A stretch of 64,000 nt of DNA from Burhinus oedicnemus (lineage: Eukaryota; Chordata; Aves; Charadriiformes; Burhinidae), in NCBI GenBank assembly GCA_008921705.1, contig VFFE01007653.1, positions 62,001 to 126,000 of the forward strand. The letters run 5' to 3'. Within the stretch, counting starts at the first letter, position 1. Every line of letters begins with the position of its first letter. The notes beneath the pieces are model-generated. The model was not told the origin of the DNA. It was given only the letters and a program-made list of their open reading frames with translations, and searched no databases. A program made the position numbers and the translations under genes. Below, in pieces: positions 37,297-50,841 of the stretch.

Positions 37297-39787
37297 TGGT
37301 AGTGGGCATGTCTTCCACTAAGCATCCCCTATAGCTTACTTTCAAATTTGGGATACTGGGCTGAATTAATTTTCAGTTTGACTTAGTGCAAATGTTCTAT
37401 TAACAAAATCAATAATAGGTTGTTATTCTAGCTACTGAAATAAGATTATTTACTAAATATCAAGTTGGTTTAGAAGTTCTTTGGGGTCTTGAAGCACCTC
37501 CACCCTGAGCACATTCAGTTCATGCGCATCTGAACCAATACTACAGACAAATCCTTGGGTTCCTAATGAATATATTTATATAGGAATATTTTTTTATTTC
37601 CCCCCCCTCAAAAATCTGCTATGCATGTACTCTGTTTCTTCAGCTTGGTTTTTGTAGGCACATAACATAACCTTAACTAGAGTAGTTCTTGTTTACTGTA
37701 AGCAGGAGTTTCGCATTCTTTTACATATTGTTTTGCTAAATCATTATATAGTTACATGCTGGATGAGGTCCTCCTGCTTCTGACGTAGGATGTGTATTCA
37801 TGGATCATATGTTCCATTCCTTGCATATTTTCCATGTTTCTTTGTGCACTGTTCAAAAGATTTCTTTCACAAAACTATCATACTGAGTAAAATTATCTTT
37901 TATGACCTGGTATTTGTTGGCATTACTGCTGTATAAAATAAAATCAACATCTGGAGACATGAACAACTTGTTTATTAAACTGTTGTATGTTTGTTTATAC
38001 CTCAAGTCATTCAACTCACAGTGCTTGTTTCCTAGTATTATCGGAGAAACCTTATTTTTCATATAAGGTTCACTAGTGGATTATACCTGCCGATTAAACA
38101 GATGAGTAAACAGTCAGAATTTCTCTAGCAGTCTGCCTGCAGATCTCTACTTCTATTGTTGATACCTGCTACTTTCAACGCTGCCCTAGTGTGTAGAATT
38201 TCCCTGCTGTTTTTAGAGCTGGGTGTAGTAGTAACATGCCTTTCTTTTCGTATATTTTTCATGTGTGCATTGCAAGGGGTGATTTTGTAGATACTGCTTA
38301 TATAGTTAGGCCATACAGAGAAATCGGTAACAATCACCTCTGTATGAACTTCATGGATTGCAAGTAATCCTAGGAAAGCTAAGCACAAATACGTTCTGCA
38401 GGATCAAGTAAATCTGCAGATGTTTCAGCTCATACGTATCTGATCATCTACAGGACACTTGGAACTGCAGGAATAAAGGAATGTGAAACCTAGGGGATGA
38501 GCAGCATAATCCACAATGGGGTTGAAAATGTGTTGAGAAAATTGAAATATATTGGAACGTACCTTAATCTTGCATTCTATTTTTGGATAGCCAAATTGCC
38601 ACTTAGAGGGTTAGCCCTTTTTTCACAGGTTCCAACTTAGCTAAGGAGATGTGAGGAAGGAATTGCCCCCCATTAGCATCTTCCCATAGAGCCAGCTACA
38701 ACTACTAAGCTGCCTCACTCATACCTAGGCGGTGCCTGCCTCTTCCAATCAGTTAAACATTCAGTGTCTACCGTGCCCAGCCACTTCATGTCTGAAAATG
38801 GGATTCCCCTTCAGTCTGCCAGAAAGACTAACCTCTAGGCAGGTAAGGAAGTTCCTGCTTGATAAGTTTTCCTTTTAAGCTGTATGCTATAACGTTTAAA
38901 AAGGTTACAACTAACAAAAGTATTTCAAATATTGACAAAGAGAAATAATTTGTGGGTAAACCATTTAAAAAAAATATGTAACTGGCAGAAGAATGCATTA
39001 CTTTTAAGGCTGCTGACTTTATTACTAGATGTGAAGTTGATACCAGTGTAGCAGACCCAGCAACACAATATATCAGGGAGTTCTGAAAGAGAGCCTAGTA
39101 CAGAAATAATGAATTATATGCAGAAAACTCCTATTATGGAGATGAATAATTTAACAAGATAGAGAAAAATGGAATGCCAAGGATATGATATCTTAAGTAT
39201 TGAAGGATTAACTGTATTGCTTTATCTCAGACATTCCAGTTACTCAGTGAAGGCTTTTCTTTACTGCGGATTTTGTTTCAGTGAATTATTTGGTTTTAAA
39301 TTTAACTACAGTAAACTGGCAATGTGATGGTGTCCAGAGCTATACAGCAAATAAGGGAGTGGTACCAATTTATTATGGTACCGCACTGGATTTTGTTTTC
39401 AAAACACTGAAAGTAGGTGGTCAGGCTACATATATCTCCTGCATTGGTGGAAATGGTAGGAGCTAATGCTCTCTGTGGTCTTTAGAACAAAGACTCTTTG
39501 AGGGTGCAGCTGAGAGTTGTGGTAGGCTTCTCTGTTGAGAGAACTAGAGCTGGCACCTTCACATTTTAATTGGGAAAGTCATAAAAAGAAGCAAAAGTTG
39601 TAAGAAGGATGTTTTTGGCAGGGAGGTAGGGGAAGCATTCTCCCTCCTATTTGCAGAGGCTGTTGTAGTCTCAGTGGATGGTGGGGTGGAAGGGAGGACT
39701 ATGAAGCTTATTTTGAGAGGAAAAGCAGCACTATCTTGAATTAGTCTGAAAAAAATGCCTTAGCATGTGTGTATATATATTCAATTA

Positions 39788-39845
39788 CCCCTTTCATTAA
39801 CAAATGCTCTTCTCTGAAGGAAGCTTTTCCTCAGTCATTGTGGAA
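39788..39845 (+). repeat. Imperfect direct repeat, copy 1
   Basis: This block starts CCCCTTTCATTAACAAATGC and ends CAGTCATTGTGGAA. It matches the block at 40185-40242 at most positions, with only small length differences. Copy distance is 397 bp. Confidence 0.6.
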
Positions 39846-40184
39846 AGAAACCAGTTGGTAATTGCTTTATTTTCCTTATGTTGTGGCAGCAGGAAGCTGA
39901 AATTGAAATTTACAGGGTTTCCTTTTTCAATTTGGAGATGTGGCTTGCAAAGATAATGAACACAAGTTCCAAGTCTGTAAAGCCATTGTGCTCTTTCTAG
40001 TATTTGTCAAACAGAATATGGGCTGGTGACAAGATTGCCAATGGATGTTGATAACTGGAGATTTTGTATTCATCCCATAGATATGACTAGAATATTTTCA
40101 AATTTCTAGGTTAAATTGTATTATATTAGCCTTTTAAAGCATATTTTTATATTTTATTTTTATGTACGTTATCACTTATATTTG

Positions 40185-40242
40185 CCCCTTTGGTTAGCAA
40201 ATGCTCTTCTTTGGAGGTGGCTGCTTTTCAGTCATGGTGGAA
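40185..40242 (+). repeat. Imperfect direct repeat, copy 2
   Basis: This block starts CCCCTTTGGTTAGCAAATGC and ends CAGTCATGGTGGAA. It is the partner of 39788-39845. The shared core is CAAATGCTCTTCT. A local duplication or two copies of an unrecognised repeat would both explain it. Confidence 0.6.
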
Positions 40243-43200
40243 TTGTAAAATCTTTGAAATCTTTGCTTTTATCTGTTGCTCAGAAATCTGTAGGACATGA
40301 AGAATTTATTCCAATCAACATAAACAAGGTAACTGAATATCACTTAGAGTATCTGTTATAAACTGTTGATTTTCAGCACATTGGTTTTTTTTTTCTTTTT
40401 ACATAGTACTTTTGCATCAAGAGCCATTTAAAGTATGCAATGCTGAAGTAGTTCATGACCACTACACGTAGTGATAGACTGGAGGCCTGGGGAGGAGACT
40501 GCTTAGGTATGCAAAAAGACCTGATTCATGAGATCAAAGGCGTCTCTTTCTCTAATTCAAGTAATGATGCCCAGCAGGACAAGGTGGTCCAGATGGTCAT
40601 CTGCAGCTACTAACTATCTTCTGGGAAAGTATGTAAAGCTACAAAATATCTGTAGAAGCTGTTGACTATGGGTGTCATGACAGCAAATATTGGAGAGGGT
40701 TTTATAAAATGCATTTTGCAAAGGAGATTTCAGAAATGATTAAGCATGGATTACAAGAGGAAGGAGAAAAGGGAAGGAATGTGAAGAATAACCATGTGTA
40801 AAAAGGATTTCAAGATAAAGCAACCAAACCTTTCCATCCTTGTAAAATTCATGCTAACTCACCTCAACATACCTATGTTTTTATTAAATATTACTAGGAT
40901 TTCTGTATGAACAAGCTAACAGGTCTTTTCAAAAACTATAGCTTTTTATGTATTAAAGTTTGTTTCTTACTTCTTTTTTGAGTAAATGGAAATTTATCAA
41001 CATGGAGAATTCATGTGTACAAGAAGATAATTTTGTAAGGTCAAAATTTCTTATCTTGCCAGATTCTTATGTATTTTTCACTACATGAAACTATAAAATT
41101 TATGTAATAAATTTTTATAAAATAAATCAGAGTTGAGAATAAAATGTTTTGTGTTAGTGTGAAGTACTTCAGAAAAGTTATTTAACAGAAAAACCTCAAA
41201 GTGGTGTTAGTTTCGAATCTACCAAACCCACATTTTGAAACCATGGAATTTCCCAGGAAGGATGACTTTGGCTCCATATGCTCTAGTATGTAAATCTTGG
41301 TCTGTTCCAGGTTGTTTAAAGTGTTTTGTTTTGTTTGGGGTTTTTTTTGTTATTAATTGAAGGCACACTTTCTTGTCCCTCTTTTGATCTGTCTAGTAAG
41401 TGATGGTCTTCTAAATCTTAAACCCTAGGACCATGCAGGTGGCTTTCCAGGAAGAGCTGCTCATTAAGGCACTGACCAGCCACCTGTGATCTGAAAAAAA
41501 ATAGTCTACTCAGATTTTATGAGAAGATGTTTCACATTAAACAGTAACATTATATTTAAATTAAGAGCAGGAGAGCAATTAAACAATTGCATAGAAAATA
41601 TAAATCCAGTTTGCGTAGCTTGCTGTCAATAATATGAAAAAACCCACTGCTAAGGAGGATGGCACTCTTCTGAAAAGCCTTAGCTGGTACTATGAATGTT
41701 TGACTGTAGTACTAGCCATCTGACTACAGCAGAGGATTTGCCCATTGACTGGAATTTATTCTGTTGCTTCGACAGTGAAGCTGTGATTTTTCTTTCTTTT
41801 TTTTTTTTTTTCTCTCCTTATTACATGCTTCCCTCTCTCTGCACAGAAAGCAATCCTAGATAAGCAGATTAATATGTGGGATAGCTCCTCTTCATTGTTC
41901 TGTGCAGCACTTCCAGCTTTTCATAGCCAGTTGGACTTGTTAGGAGGAGCTAAGCGATTGGTTGTTTCCTGGGCTCCGTTTCATAAATTATAGCCCAGCA
42001 TGCACAAGCATGATTCCTACAGTTGCAGTAATCCAGAGGCCTGTCAGTTCCTGACTTAATGCGTGTTTATTCCTACTTGTTTTATAATATTGCACTGGAA
42101 TTTCCTGTCTTAGATAGTTTGCTATTGCATCTTCAGGACTCTGTGAGTAATTTTGACTTTTTCAACTCTGTTAATTACATGCTGTAAACAAGAATGCTTG
42201 TGTTTAGGAAGTAGTTCGCTAGCAGCTAACATTCGGGATTCTGTGCTGTGTGAGATCGGGTACAGTTAACTTTGTAGCTCTTCTCTGGCTAGGGTTAAAA
42301 TAGCTTCTTGATGTTGCATGTGGTCAGTGCATTTGGGGTTCATTCATTTCTGAAACAGGCTGTGTTTGATCCCTATATTTTTTGTTCTTCTATAATAAAA
42401 TAAAGTGATGCTGCATTACACCTAATTTGTGCTTAATCAAGACATGTGGCATGCCTTACATTTTCATTCAATTTGTGTATTGTATACTGGGAATTGTGGT
42501 AGAACTATTGAAGAAACGCGCACAATCCTCAGCTTGCACTGTAATAAAGAACCCCTACTCCTTTCACACTCTCCCCTGCATCTTCTCTAAATAAGAAGAG
42601 ACGTACCAGTAAAAAGCAGGGCAGTGGCAACATCTAGTATTTTAAACAACTACAAAGCTTAAGTAACGCCCCTTCCCCCCTTTTGTTTCATGGTGCTATG
42701 GTGCTTTCCTTAATTTGTAGAGGTTGTTTTTGTAGCAAGTGAAATGCCAGCATGTTAGAGTTCACACGTTTAAAAACAAATTCTACTCACAGTGAATTAG
42801 AAACCAGTGGGAAATGCTGTTCAGGATCTGCAGTTTAATCAGATGGAGTTATCACAGTGACTCCCTTGGTGGTTTCCTGAGATTGTCGGGTGTTACCTCT
42901 GTGCAACTGAGGTTTAAAACAATAGAGCAGCAGATTGAAATCAGAAATTAGAAAGCTACTAAGCTAGTGCTCTGCACCTCTCTAATAAATGCTACAAGGT
43001 CATATCAATTACTATAAATGCATTAGTTCATGCAAAATACTTTCCACATTACTTGTTTTTCCACTGGAAACATCATTTCATTGTGTGGTGAAATAAAGCT
43101 AGCGTTTGTGGGTAAATAGCTTGGGTTATACCAAGAAGTACATACTTTATGGTAGCAGGATATAAGCCTATGCTGTTTCTTATTAGCTTTCCTTCTTGAA

Positions 43201-43556
43201 GCCATAGCTTTTCAGATGAATTTGAGTGAGTAAATAATCTTAAAATGGTAAATGTTCTTCAGACAGCTGACTTGCTCTTTCTGATGAATATTATAGTTTC
43301 TAGGATTATAAAATGCCCTTGTAAAACTTCTGTAAAAATTGTTTTTTGTTAGCAAAGAAATTCTTTTTTGAACCTGTAGTAGAAAATAGGAATGTAATTT
43401 TAGCAATATATTTATCCTTTATTTTATGCAATGGTTGGCTACATTATCAACTTCTAAAATTAAAAAAAAAAGCTATTAAATTTATGGTTGGCATTGCAGT
43501 AAAACAGTTTCTTTTGTATTAGTGGCCTTATCCTTATTAAATTTCTTTTTGTGAGG

Positions 43557-43665
43557 AGTATGCATGTCTATTACTTCAAATGGTGAGCCATGCATACTGT
43601 GCCCCATGGTGAAAGCAATATTGCTGCTTGCATGTCTTCGGTTGTAATGCATGGAATCATGCAAG
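43557..43665. repeat. Two adjacent short inverted repeats
   Basis: AGTATGCATG (43557-43566) pairs perfectly with CATGCATACT (43589-43598). A second pair, CTTGCATG (43627-43634) and CATGCAAG (43658-43665), follows within 30 bp. All arms share a TGCATG core. Stems are short, so this may be chance in sequence rich in ATGCAT. Confidence 0.5.
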
Positions 43666-44439
43666 ATTAAAGTGACCACCACAAACTGAAAGTCAATGCT
43701 ATGGTGAAACTGTCTAAAGTATTTTAGTTAGGTGTGGGTCAGCAAAGTAAACTGTTTAATTTCCCTAAAGGGCGTTATGAAGTCAAACAAAAAAATTTTT
43801 TGCTCACACAGGTAATATTTGAGATAACTTTTTCTGGCTTTACCTTAGTGATCAGGCATAGAAAATAGGTACACTATCATATTTGTAATGTAAAACCCAA
43901 ACCACAGTGAAATTAATTTGACTGAGATGGTATGCATTGTGAGGCAGCGATTTATAGTACAAACTACTAATTTCTATGATATTTCTGAAATAAGAAATCC
44001 AAAGTAGTTCTCTTAGATGTAAAAAGCTAGTTTCAGCTCAGATTCTCTGATGTATGCAAAGCAGAAGGAAATAACTTGATGAGACATTAAAATTGGAGAC
44101 TGTGATATTGTTGTCTGAACAGCCATGTGACTTGTCGTGTCTTATTTGAATGAAAGTTATCTCTGCTGTGATTTTTTTTTTTTTAATCTAGTAAGGTTAT
44201 TTAGCCCTCAATGTTGCTACTTTATTTTTCCTGGGCACAATAAGAAAGAGAGACTAAGGAAAAAAACTTGCGGGTTTGAGTTTCTTATGACACTGTGTTT
44301 GCTGTGATCTTAAGGTGAATAACATGGAAAATTGGTCCTGTGCATGCACTGTCTCAATATTGTTAATACCATGTTTCCAGGAACTGAAACTGTATTGATA
44401 CAGAATCTTATAGGTGATATTTGGAATCTAACATACCAC

Positions 44440-44650
44440 AGGCAGTGCCTACAGGCTGGATCAAAGTCCTATTGTGCTGGATGCTGTTCAAACAAGTAGT
44501 AAAAGGCAGTCCCTGCCCTTATGAGATTATAAACTAAACAGGGTGGTAGGCACAGGATGGAAACACGCACAATTTAAATGTAACCTCAGGCAAGTCAGAG
44601 CAGGTCAGCAGCCAAAGAAGGACTGAAATCCTGGAATATATCTGCAATAT
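44440..44650 (+). mobile_element. Very old SINE-like repeat remnant (MIR/CORE-like tail)
   Basis: The segment CTATTGTGCTGGATGCTGTTC and the following GGCAGTCCCTGCCCTTATGA, then ATAAACTAAACAGG, resemble an ancient repeat widespread in turtles and crocodilians. The later part (CCTCAGGCAAGTCAGAGCAG, GTCAGCAGCC) resembles the AAGTCACACAGC-type tail of MIR/CORE-SINE elements. The match rests on recalled consensus words and is heavily decayed. Confidence 0.45.
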
Positions 44651-45540
44651 GATGTATTAGAAATACCTGTAGCAAAGAACTGAGGCAGTGAAGGTCCATG
44701 TTAGGACACCTGTTTGATCCCAGATGCATTGTGCCAAGGCTAATTAGGGCAGAATTAGCTTGCACTGAACATTTTACTGTTTCTTGTATAGATGCTTCCC
44801 TCGTTCATCGTTCAGTACTTCCGTGACTATTCTGACATTACTTGAAAGAAACTTTTTGTCTCCCATTATGTTAAATAACTATTCCAATATTTTACATCCA
44901 CTTTGGGAAGTCTAGATAGCTGGTTTTTTGAGAACTCTTTGAAAAGGTTTTCCCAATTGTTTAGTAGAGAGTCTCAGATTTGCATCCTTGTTTAAATCAT
45001 GCCAGCAGCTTTTCTCTGTAACTGCAAGGGAGCTTAACTTTGCGGGAAAGGTAGCCCAAGTCACAGCTTTTACACAGCACCTACCTTGAATCCTGCTGGC
45101 TGAGTTGTATGTATTGGTGTTTGGCCAAAGCAGATAAAATTCATGTGTGTTTGTCTGCTTAAAAGTAAGATTGATATGAAGAAATGTTTTGTGTAATTTG
45201 GAAAAGCTTGTAAAAAGAACTGAACTTACCTTTAAACTTAATGGTCTGATGCCTTGCTAGTGAATTTTCAGTGTGAGTTCAGGTAGTCACATCAGCAACA
45301 TAATTTATATGAAAACTCCCAACATGTTTTGGGAAATATTTTTGTAAACACTTTGCTTACAAATATTGAAACTATGTCTGCTCAGTACAGCACCAGAGTA
45401 TTGACTGTAGGTGTGTCCTGCTTTGTACCAGTGTTGTAGTCTCCTGATGGGCAGTTAATTGTGAGCCTTTTGCAGCCAGTAGAAGCATTTCTTCCATTTG
45501 TGTCTCTGTGTGTCAGATGTCAGTTGTGTGAAGAAACCTC

Positions 45541-45605
45541 CATCCCAAAACACAAAAAAAAATAAATGAGGGGGGGACACGGGCACCCACCAAAAAAAAA
45601 TGTGC
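45541..45605. repeat. Homopolymer-rich segment (A9, G7, A9)
   Basis: A run of nine A's, ATAAATGA, seven G's, then GGGCACCCACC, another run of nine A's and TGTGCCCACC. GGGCAC and GTGCCC can pair around the second A run. No family was recognised. Confidence 0.55.
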
Positions 45606-47478
45606 CCACCTTAGCCACTGGACACGTCTTAAGCCTGTTCAAGTGGTGGGTTCTTCAGGCAGACAACAGACAGGAGTGGTCCCACAAAGCCCCAGAAAGA
45701 CACTAGCACTGCTTAGTAGGGCGATTAACCCATGCCCTTGCTTCTGCTAATAATTCATGGCAGACTTGGCAATTAAGTCCAGGTCAAAATTAGCAGAGGA
45801 TCTGACAGGGCCTTCTGTTGCTGTTGCTATGTAGTATCATTTGAATTATAACATTAAGTGACTTTGAGTGTGGCACTGCTTATCTTGGAAATAAGTATTT
45901 CTATATTCCTCAGTTTTATCTAAAATACTTCGGCTTCACAGAAGAATGTATCAATGCAACTGCATTGTTATGGTTTTATGTTATAATCTTTCACACAGAA
46001 AACATAGAACTTATAACCAGAAATTTAGAGTTCACAAGAAAAATAAAAAAGAATTTCACTAAGCCTAAGGTATACTGAACTTATTCTCTCATTTACAGTG
46101 GTCAATTTCTGAATTAACTATGCCCTATATAAAGATTATTCCAGAGCTTGAAAATTAAATACCTACGTTAAGTTCAACAATTTTTTTTTTTCCTTTCCTT
46201 TTCTTTTTAAATTGGAGGAGTATTGCTTTCTTCCTGGCTGATCATTAAGAGTTAAAACAGTCTTGGGGATAAAACAAAAAAAGTGTAATTACATCAGTAC
46301 AATAATGTATTATAACCTGTTAAAACAGCATAAACAGATATCTCTGATATCTGTGTGTTCTGGTAGATCATTCAGCAGACTGAAAGGTGTGGAGTGTGTG
46401 GAGCACAGGGAGAGAGGAAAGAAAGAAATCCAAAAGAAAAAACAAGCGAGTTCCAATCATATTTGGAGATAGGAAGAAACCAAAGGGAGTACGTGGGAAT
46501 GTTGAATCTAAAATTAACTCTTCAAATTAATACCTCCAAAGTATTTTGAAAATGTTAGTTTATACTTTTAAACAAAGTGTGTGACACAATTCGACCCAGA
46601 GGAGAAAAGAAAAAACCTCTAAGTCATATTATTAATGAAGCAGATTTTGGCTTGCTTGTATAATTCTGTCTTTGCAGTCACTTTCTGTAAACAGCTGTGC
46701 AGTGAACATACCTATACTAAAATATACTTCAAAGATGCATATGTGGATGTTCATAGCAGGTGGGCATTTACATTTCTATATATGTGGAAGAGGCCATAAG
46801 CAAAACAGTAGTGGTTGTTTGCATGTATTTGCATTCTCAGGATCAAGGACAGGTTTGCTTTGGTTTTGTTGCGTCAGGATTTGAGATCTGTACTCTGTTC
46901 CTGTGTTCCAGCATGCTTTCCTTGAATGAAAGTATTGTTACCCAAAGCAGAATACAGATGTATTTAAATTTTCAGGCAGTAACACAAATATTCTTCCCAA
47001 GTAGCATAGCTCCTGGTTCATGTACAGAGAACACGTTGTTCCTTCAGGGGCTCACTGGAACTTGCTGTTCTCTGTATGAGAAATGATGATGTCCTTTGCA
47101 TTAAACAATCTGCCAGCAAGTTTTACCTGTCACAGTGATTTTGAGAGTTACCAAAGCTCAGTCTGGCTGTAGCCTGAAATCTGAATTACAGCCTGTGGAC
47201 AGCCTGGTAGCTTTCTTGATACATCATATATTAAGTGTGATCTCATCTCTCCGGTTCTGCCAAACCAATGCAGACCAAAAGTTTTTGAATTTTCATGGTT
47301 GGAAGCTCTCAAGTAAGAACTGCAAGCATGTAATTTGTAGGTTGCCAGACTAAAAAATGAAATTATTCCAGTTCAGTAATGGATTTGACAAGAGATAAAG
47401 AAAGAGAAACAGCTTTTTGTGTATTATCTCTATGGAATTATTTGTGTATATTTTGTTTTTTTAAGGTGTCGATGACAA

Positions 47479-47494
47479 TTTTTTTTTTTTTTTT
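47479..47494. repeat. Poly-T run, 16 bases
   Basis: Uninterrupted T16. No retroelement is recognisable on either side, so it is taken as a simple repeat. Confidence 0.75.
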
Positions 47495-50400
47495 ATGCTG
47501 GATGTGTTTGGAAGTGGTCTGAGGGCAAATTAGGAGCTAAAGTGGAAGGTGTAAGGTGGCTTTATGGCCTGTGACAGAAAATGATCTAGATGGACTAAAA
47601 GGACTCTGTTACTATGTAAACAGAGCTGGCAAAGCTTGAAAGCTGGATTATACTCAGTTTCACTGGAAAATCAGAATTTTGAGAACATAAGGAATGTGCA
47701 TGTCATGAAACGTGATTAATTGAATTTATATTTGTTCTTGGTTGTAGTTATCCCAGGCAGCTCTCCTATATCTTCAGCTTTCTGGTTACTGTTAAAAAAA
47801 AATTGCAGTTGACTGCAGTACATAAATATCTGACACAGTCGGGGAGAGGAATACAGATGATCTTGTTATGCTGAATTTCAATATGTAACTCAACCAGTTT
47901 TCTGTTATAACTGTATTTCCCTTATGGTCCAAACTTTTTGCAAATGCAAATAAAAATAAAAAGATGTTGCTCATTCTATCTTAGAATTTTGAAAATGTGG
48001 GCCCTTACTTAACATTAAGATCCTTAATGTAGTAATTTTTACAGCATTAACAAAAATGGTGTTTTGCATGTGATATACCCCCAAAACAGAGTTAGTGTGT
48101 GGAGATATGTGTATAAATATTTACATGCATAATTAAAAGTTTAATTTTGGTGATGCTGATTTTGCATGCTGTTTTTAAATCCTAAATATAATATTTCATT
48201 CAATCTGTATCAAAATATTTTGAGGCTTTTTTTTAAAACAACACTTAACAGTTAAGAAGTTGAAATGTAGTCCGTCTATTCTTTATCCTATTAGCTAAGG
48301 ATCTCATCCTCCCTAAGCTGTTTGAGATCTGGGCATTGATGTGAAGGGTTGTAGTTTTGTTAATTTACAGCCACGGAGTCTGCATTGATTTCTATCCTTC
48401 CGCCTCTTCTTTCCTGCCTCATGAGTAAAGTGATATAGAAGAGAAGATATATTTGTATTAGAATGTATCTTCTACTTTCTTTACTCTTTACATATACCAA
48501 CATAAAATTATTGTGGCGAGTAGATATTTATGTGTACAAGGCATCATTTACGCAGAGAAAAGCTATAAAATGCAAATTATACTTGGAACCACACTTTATT
48601 AAATCAAGGGCTGGATTTTTAATATTTACACTTTCCAGAATCTGAATACTGTCTGCAACTTTTGGACTCAGCTCATACGGAGATTTGAACATCTGTGGCT
48701 CATCTATTTAAACAGATGGTAAGATCTGTGATGTCCCAGGCATTTGTGGTGCAACGCGGTGTCTGGCACAAACGTGTTTGTACATCCACCTATCCTTCAC
48801 CACTAAAAAGCCTTTTGATAAATGAAGTTTCTAGCAGTGTGCTGCCCTTGGACTTCAGGGATAAAAAATCTGTTATTTGCCTCTGTTATACCCATATGGA
48901 TACTTCCTATCAAGATATTTAATTATGAAGAGATGGAAAGCTGTTAATCACTAACCTTTTTTGAATAGATTCCCATATAGTGCATAAAACACAGCATGTG
49001 TGCGTACAGTAAAAGAAACAATTAGCTGAGACGTGAAAAGACCACTTATCAATATGCTGTGCATTTAATTAAAATTAAAAGGTAAAGGAACCTCTACCTA
49101 ATACTCCACTAATTGACATTGTGGGTTTTTTTATTTAAACATAAATCTTTGTTTGAAAAACATCTGTTGCTCTCAGTAATCTGTTCGAGTTTATTTTGGA
49201 TGAAGCCAGCTACCCCTGATGACAAAACAAAGTTTGAGAACATAAACCCCAGTCATTACAGCCATTTCCTGAAGCCTTCTCACAGAAATAACACTAAGGC
49301 TTTTTATGCAAACATTCAGATGGAATTGCCTCGTCAAGTGCCTAGCTGTGGGAATACTGATGTATAGGATAACCCATGGGAAGAGGTAGTCATAATGCTG
49401 GGATTCCTCAAAAAGTGCAATATGGACTGATCAAACGGCAGTCTTCTAGTAATTTTTCCATGCAAGAGAAATAATGAAAGATAGCATTTAAAATCCACAA
49501 AAAAAGCAGCACTAGAAAAGAGCTACATCAGTGTAATGGGGCTACATGGCCAGGTTTGGAGAGCACTAGGAAAATACAGCAATAATAGAAGGGGAAAAAT
49601 GTCAGTTTTCTGTAGGTTGTTTAGCAACTTTTGTTGCCATACTTGGTAGGGTGAGAAAAGAATATGGAAAAAGGTATGAAATAACCCTTTCAGAAGCCAT
49701 TAGTTGAAAAGCCAGGAAATGTCTACTTTTGCAATGTGTTACACTGAGAGATTTGAAGGCAATGCTTTATGGCTTGAAGACTTGATTTTTCTGGAGGTCT
49801 TACACTAGCTTCTTTTCTGAAATGCTACACTTACATGCTGTTTTAATGAAAGCAGAATTGCTTACTTTTGGGTATTATTTCCTCTAGCTTCAGTTACTGA
49901 CTCTTAATTCTATCTCTTAGTAAGTCTTATTGCAGCTTAAGAGCAAAATATCACCTTCAAAGTCTGTTATAAATGTGTCATGAAATCATTATAAATACTT
50001 TCCAGTCCTGGCTAAGATTCTAAGGTTTTAATATAATCCCTGGTTTTAGATACTCTTGATCCGTCTAAACTATATGGAGCATTACTTTAAAAATTCTTCT
50101 CCTCATTGAGGATGCTTTTCATCCTCAGAAGGTTTTCATGGCTCATTGCAGTTTTCACTTTCAGAGATATTAAGCAATTTACCATGTGCGTTGTATTAGT
50201 GTTAAGATAGCCTGTTCTGGAAAAAATACACGTATGTTCTTCTGTACTTATTCTCCCTGGAATCTGATCTTCCCTGATCACAATTTGCTGCAAGTTGACC
50301 ACTAAAATTTTTAACTGTACTTTCCTGATGGTAACCAAAATCTGTGGTGTTGTTGGGATTTTTTTTTTTTTCAAGTGGTAGCTGTTTGCAAGACTGCAGT

Positions 50401-50510
50401 GTTGGAATCCTTAATAAAGCAGGGATCTAGTTCACTATGAACTTGAGGCTATGCACCCATCCGTGTTATGCAGCTCTGGGTCTCATGGCCCTAAACCAGT
50501 TCAGGCTTCA

Positions 50511-50533
50511 TTTATTTATTTATTTATTTATTT
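50511..50533. repeat. (TTTA)n microsatellite
   Basis: Nearly six tandem TTTA units followed by CTTATCTCCCC and a C-rich stretch. Seen directly. Confidence 0.9.
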
Positions 50534-50795
50534 ACTTATCTCCCCACCCCCACCTCCCTGGTGGAAAGTATCTGAAATGGTGCTGAAATTATGCTTTCTT
50601 GTACAAAATTTCCTGCAGGTGAAATTTTCATAGTATGGAATATTCAGTATGCTCTGGAGTCTGGCATAGTAGGAGTACTTAAGTGTAAAAAGCCAGCTTT
50701 GGACAGGAAAGGGTGGAGGGAGACAAACCTAGTCAAACCTTGTCTGTCTGTTCTTCGTCCTGGGGACAGACCCTGCAATGTGCTACCCTTCAAGA

Positions 50796-50841
50796 CTGTG
50801 CCAGCTAGCACGCGTTGTCCCCCCTGTGCTAGCTGGCACAG
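50796..50841. repeat. Perfect 16-bp inverted repeat with 14-bp spacer
   Basis: CTGTGCCAGCTAGCAC (50796-50811) is the exact reverse complement of GTGCTAGCTGGCACAG (50826-50841); the 14-bp spacer is GC-rich. The stem would be stable in DNA or RNA. It lies in a local GC- and CpG-richer island (about 50690-51310) inside AT-rich DNA. No gene was recognised around it. Confidence 0.85.

Noticed and set aside
38812..38830. NF-kappaB-like GGGATTCCCC word
   Set aside because: A single ten-base consensus match in 64 kb is not evidence of regulation.
39281..39466. 61-codon frame after a TTTCAG acceptor-like site
   Set aside because: The peptide is not recognised and no good donor closes the segment in a way that extends the frame. 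Likely chance.
47479..47494. Poly-T run as the tail of a processed pseudogene on the minus strand
   Set aside because: No coding similarity or target-site duplication was found beside the run.
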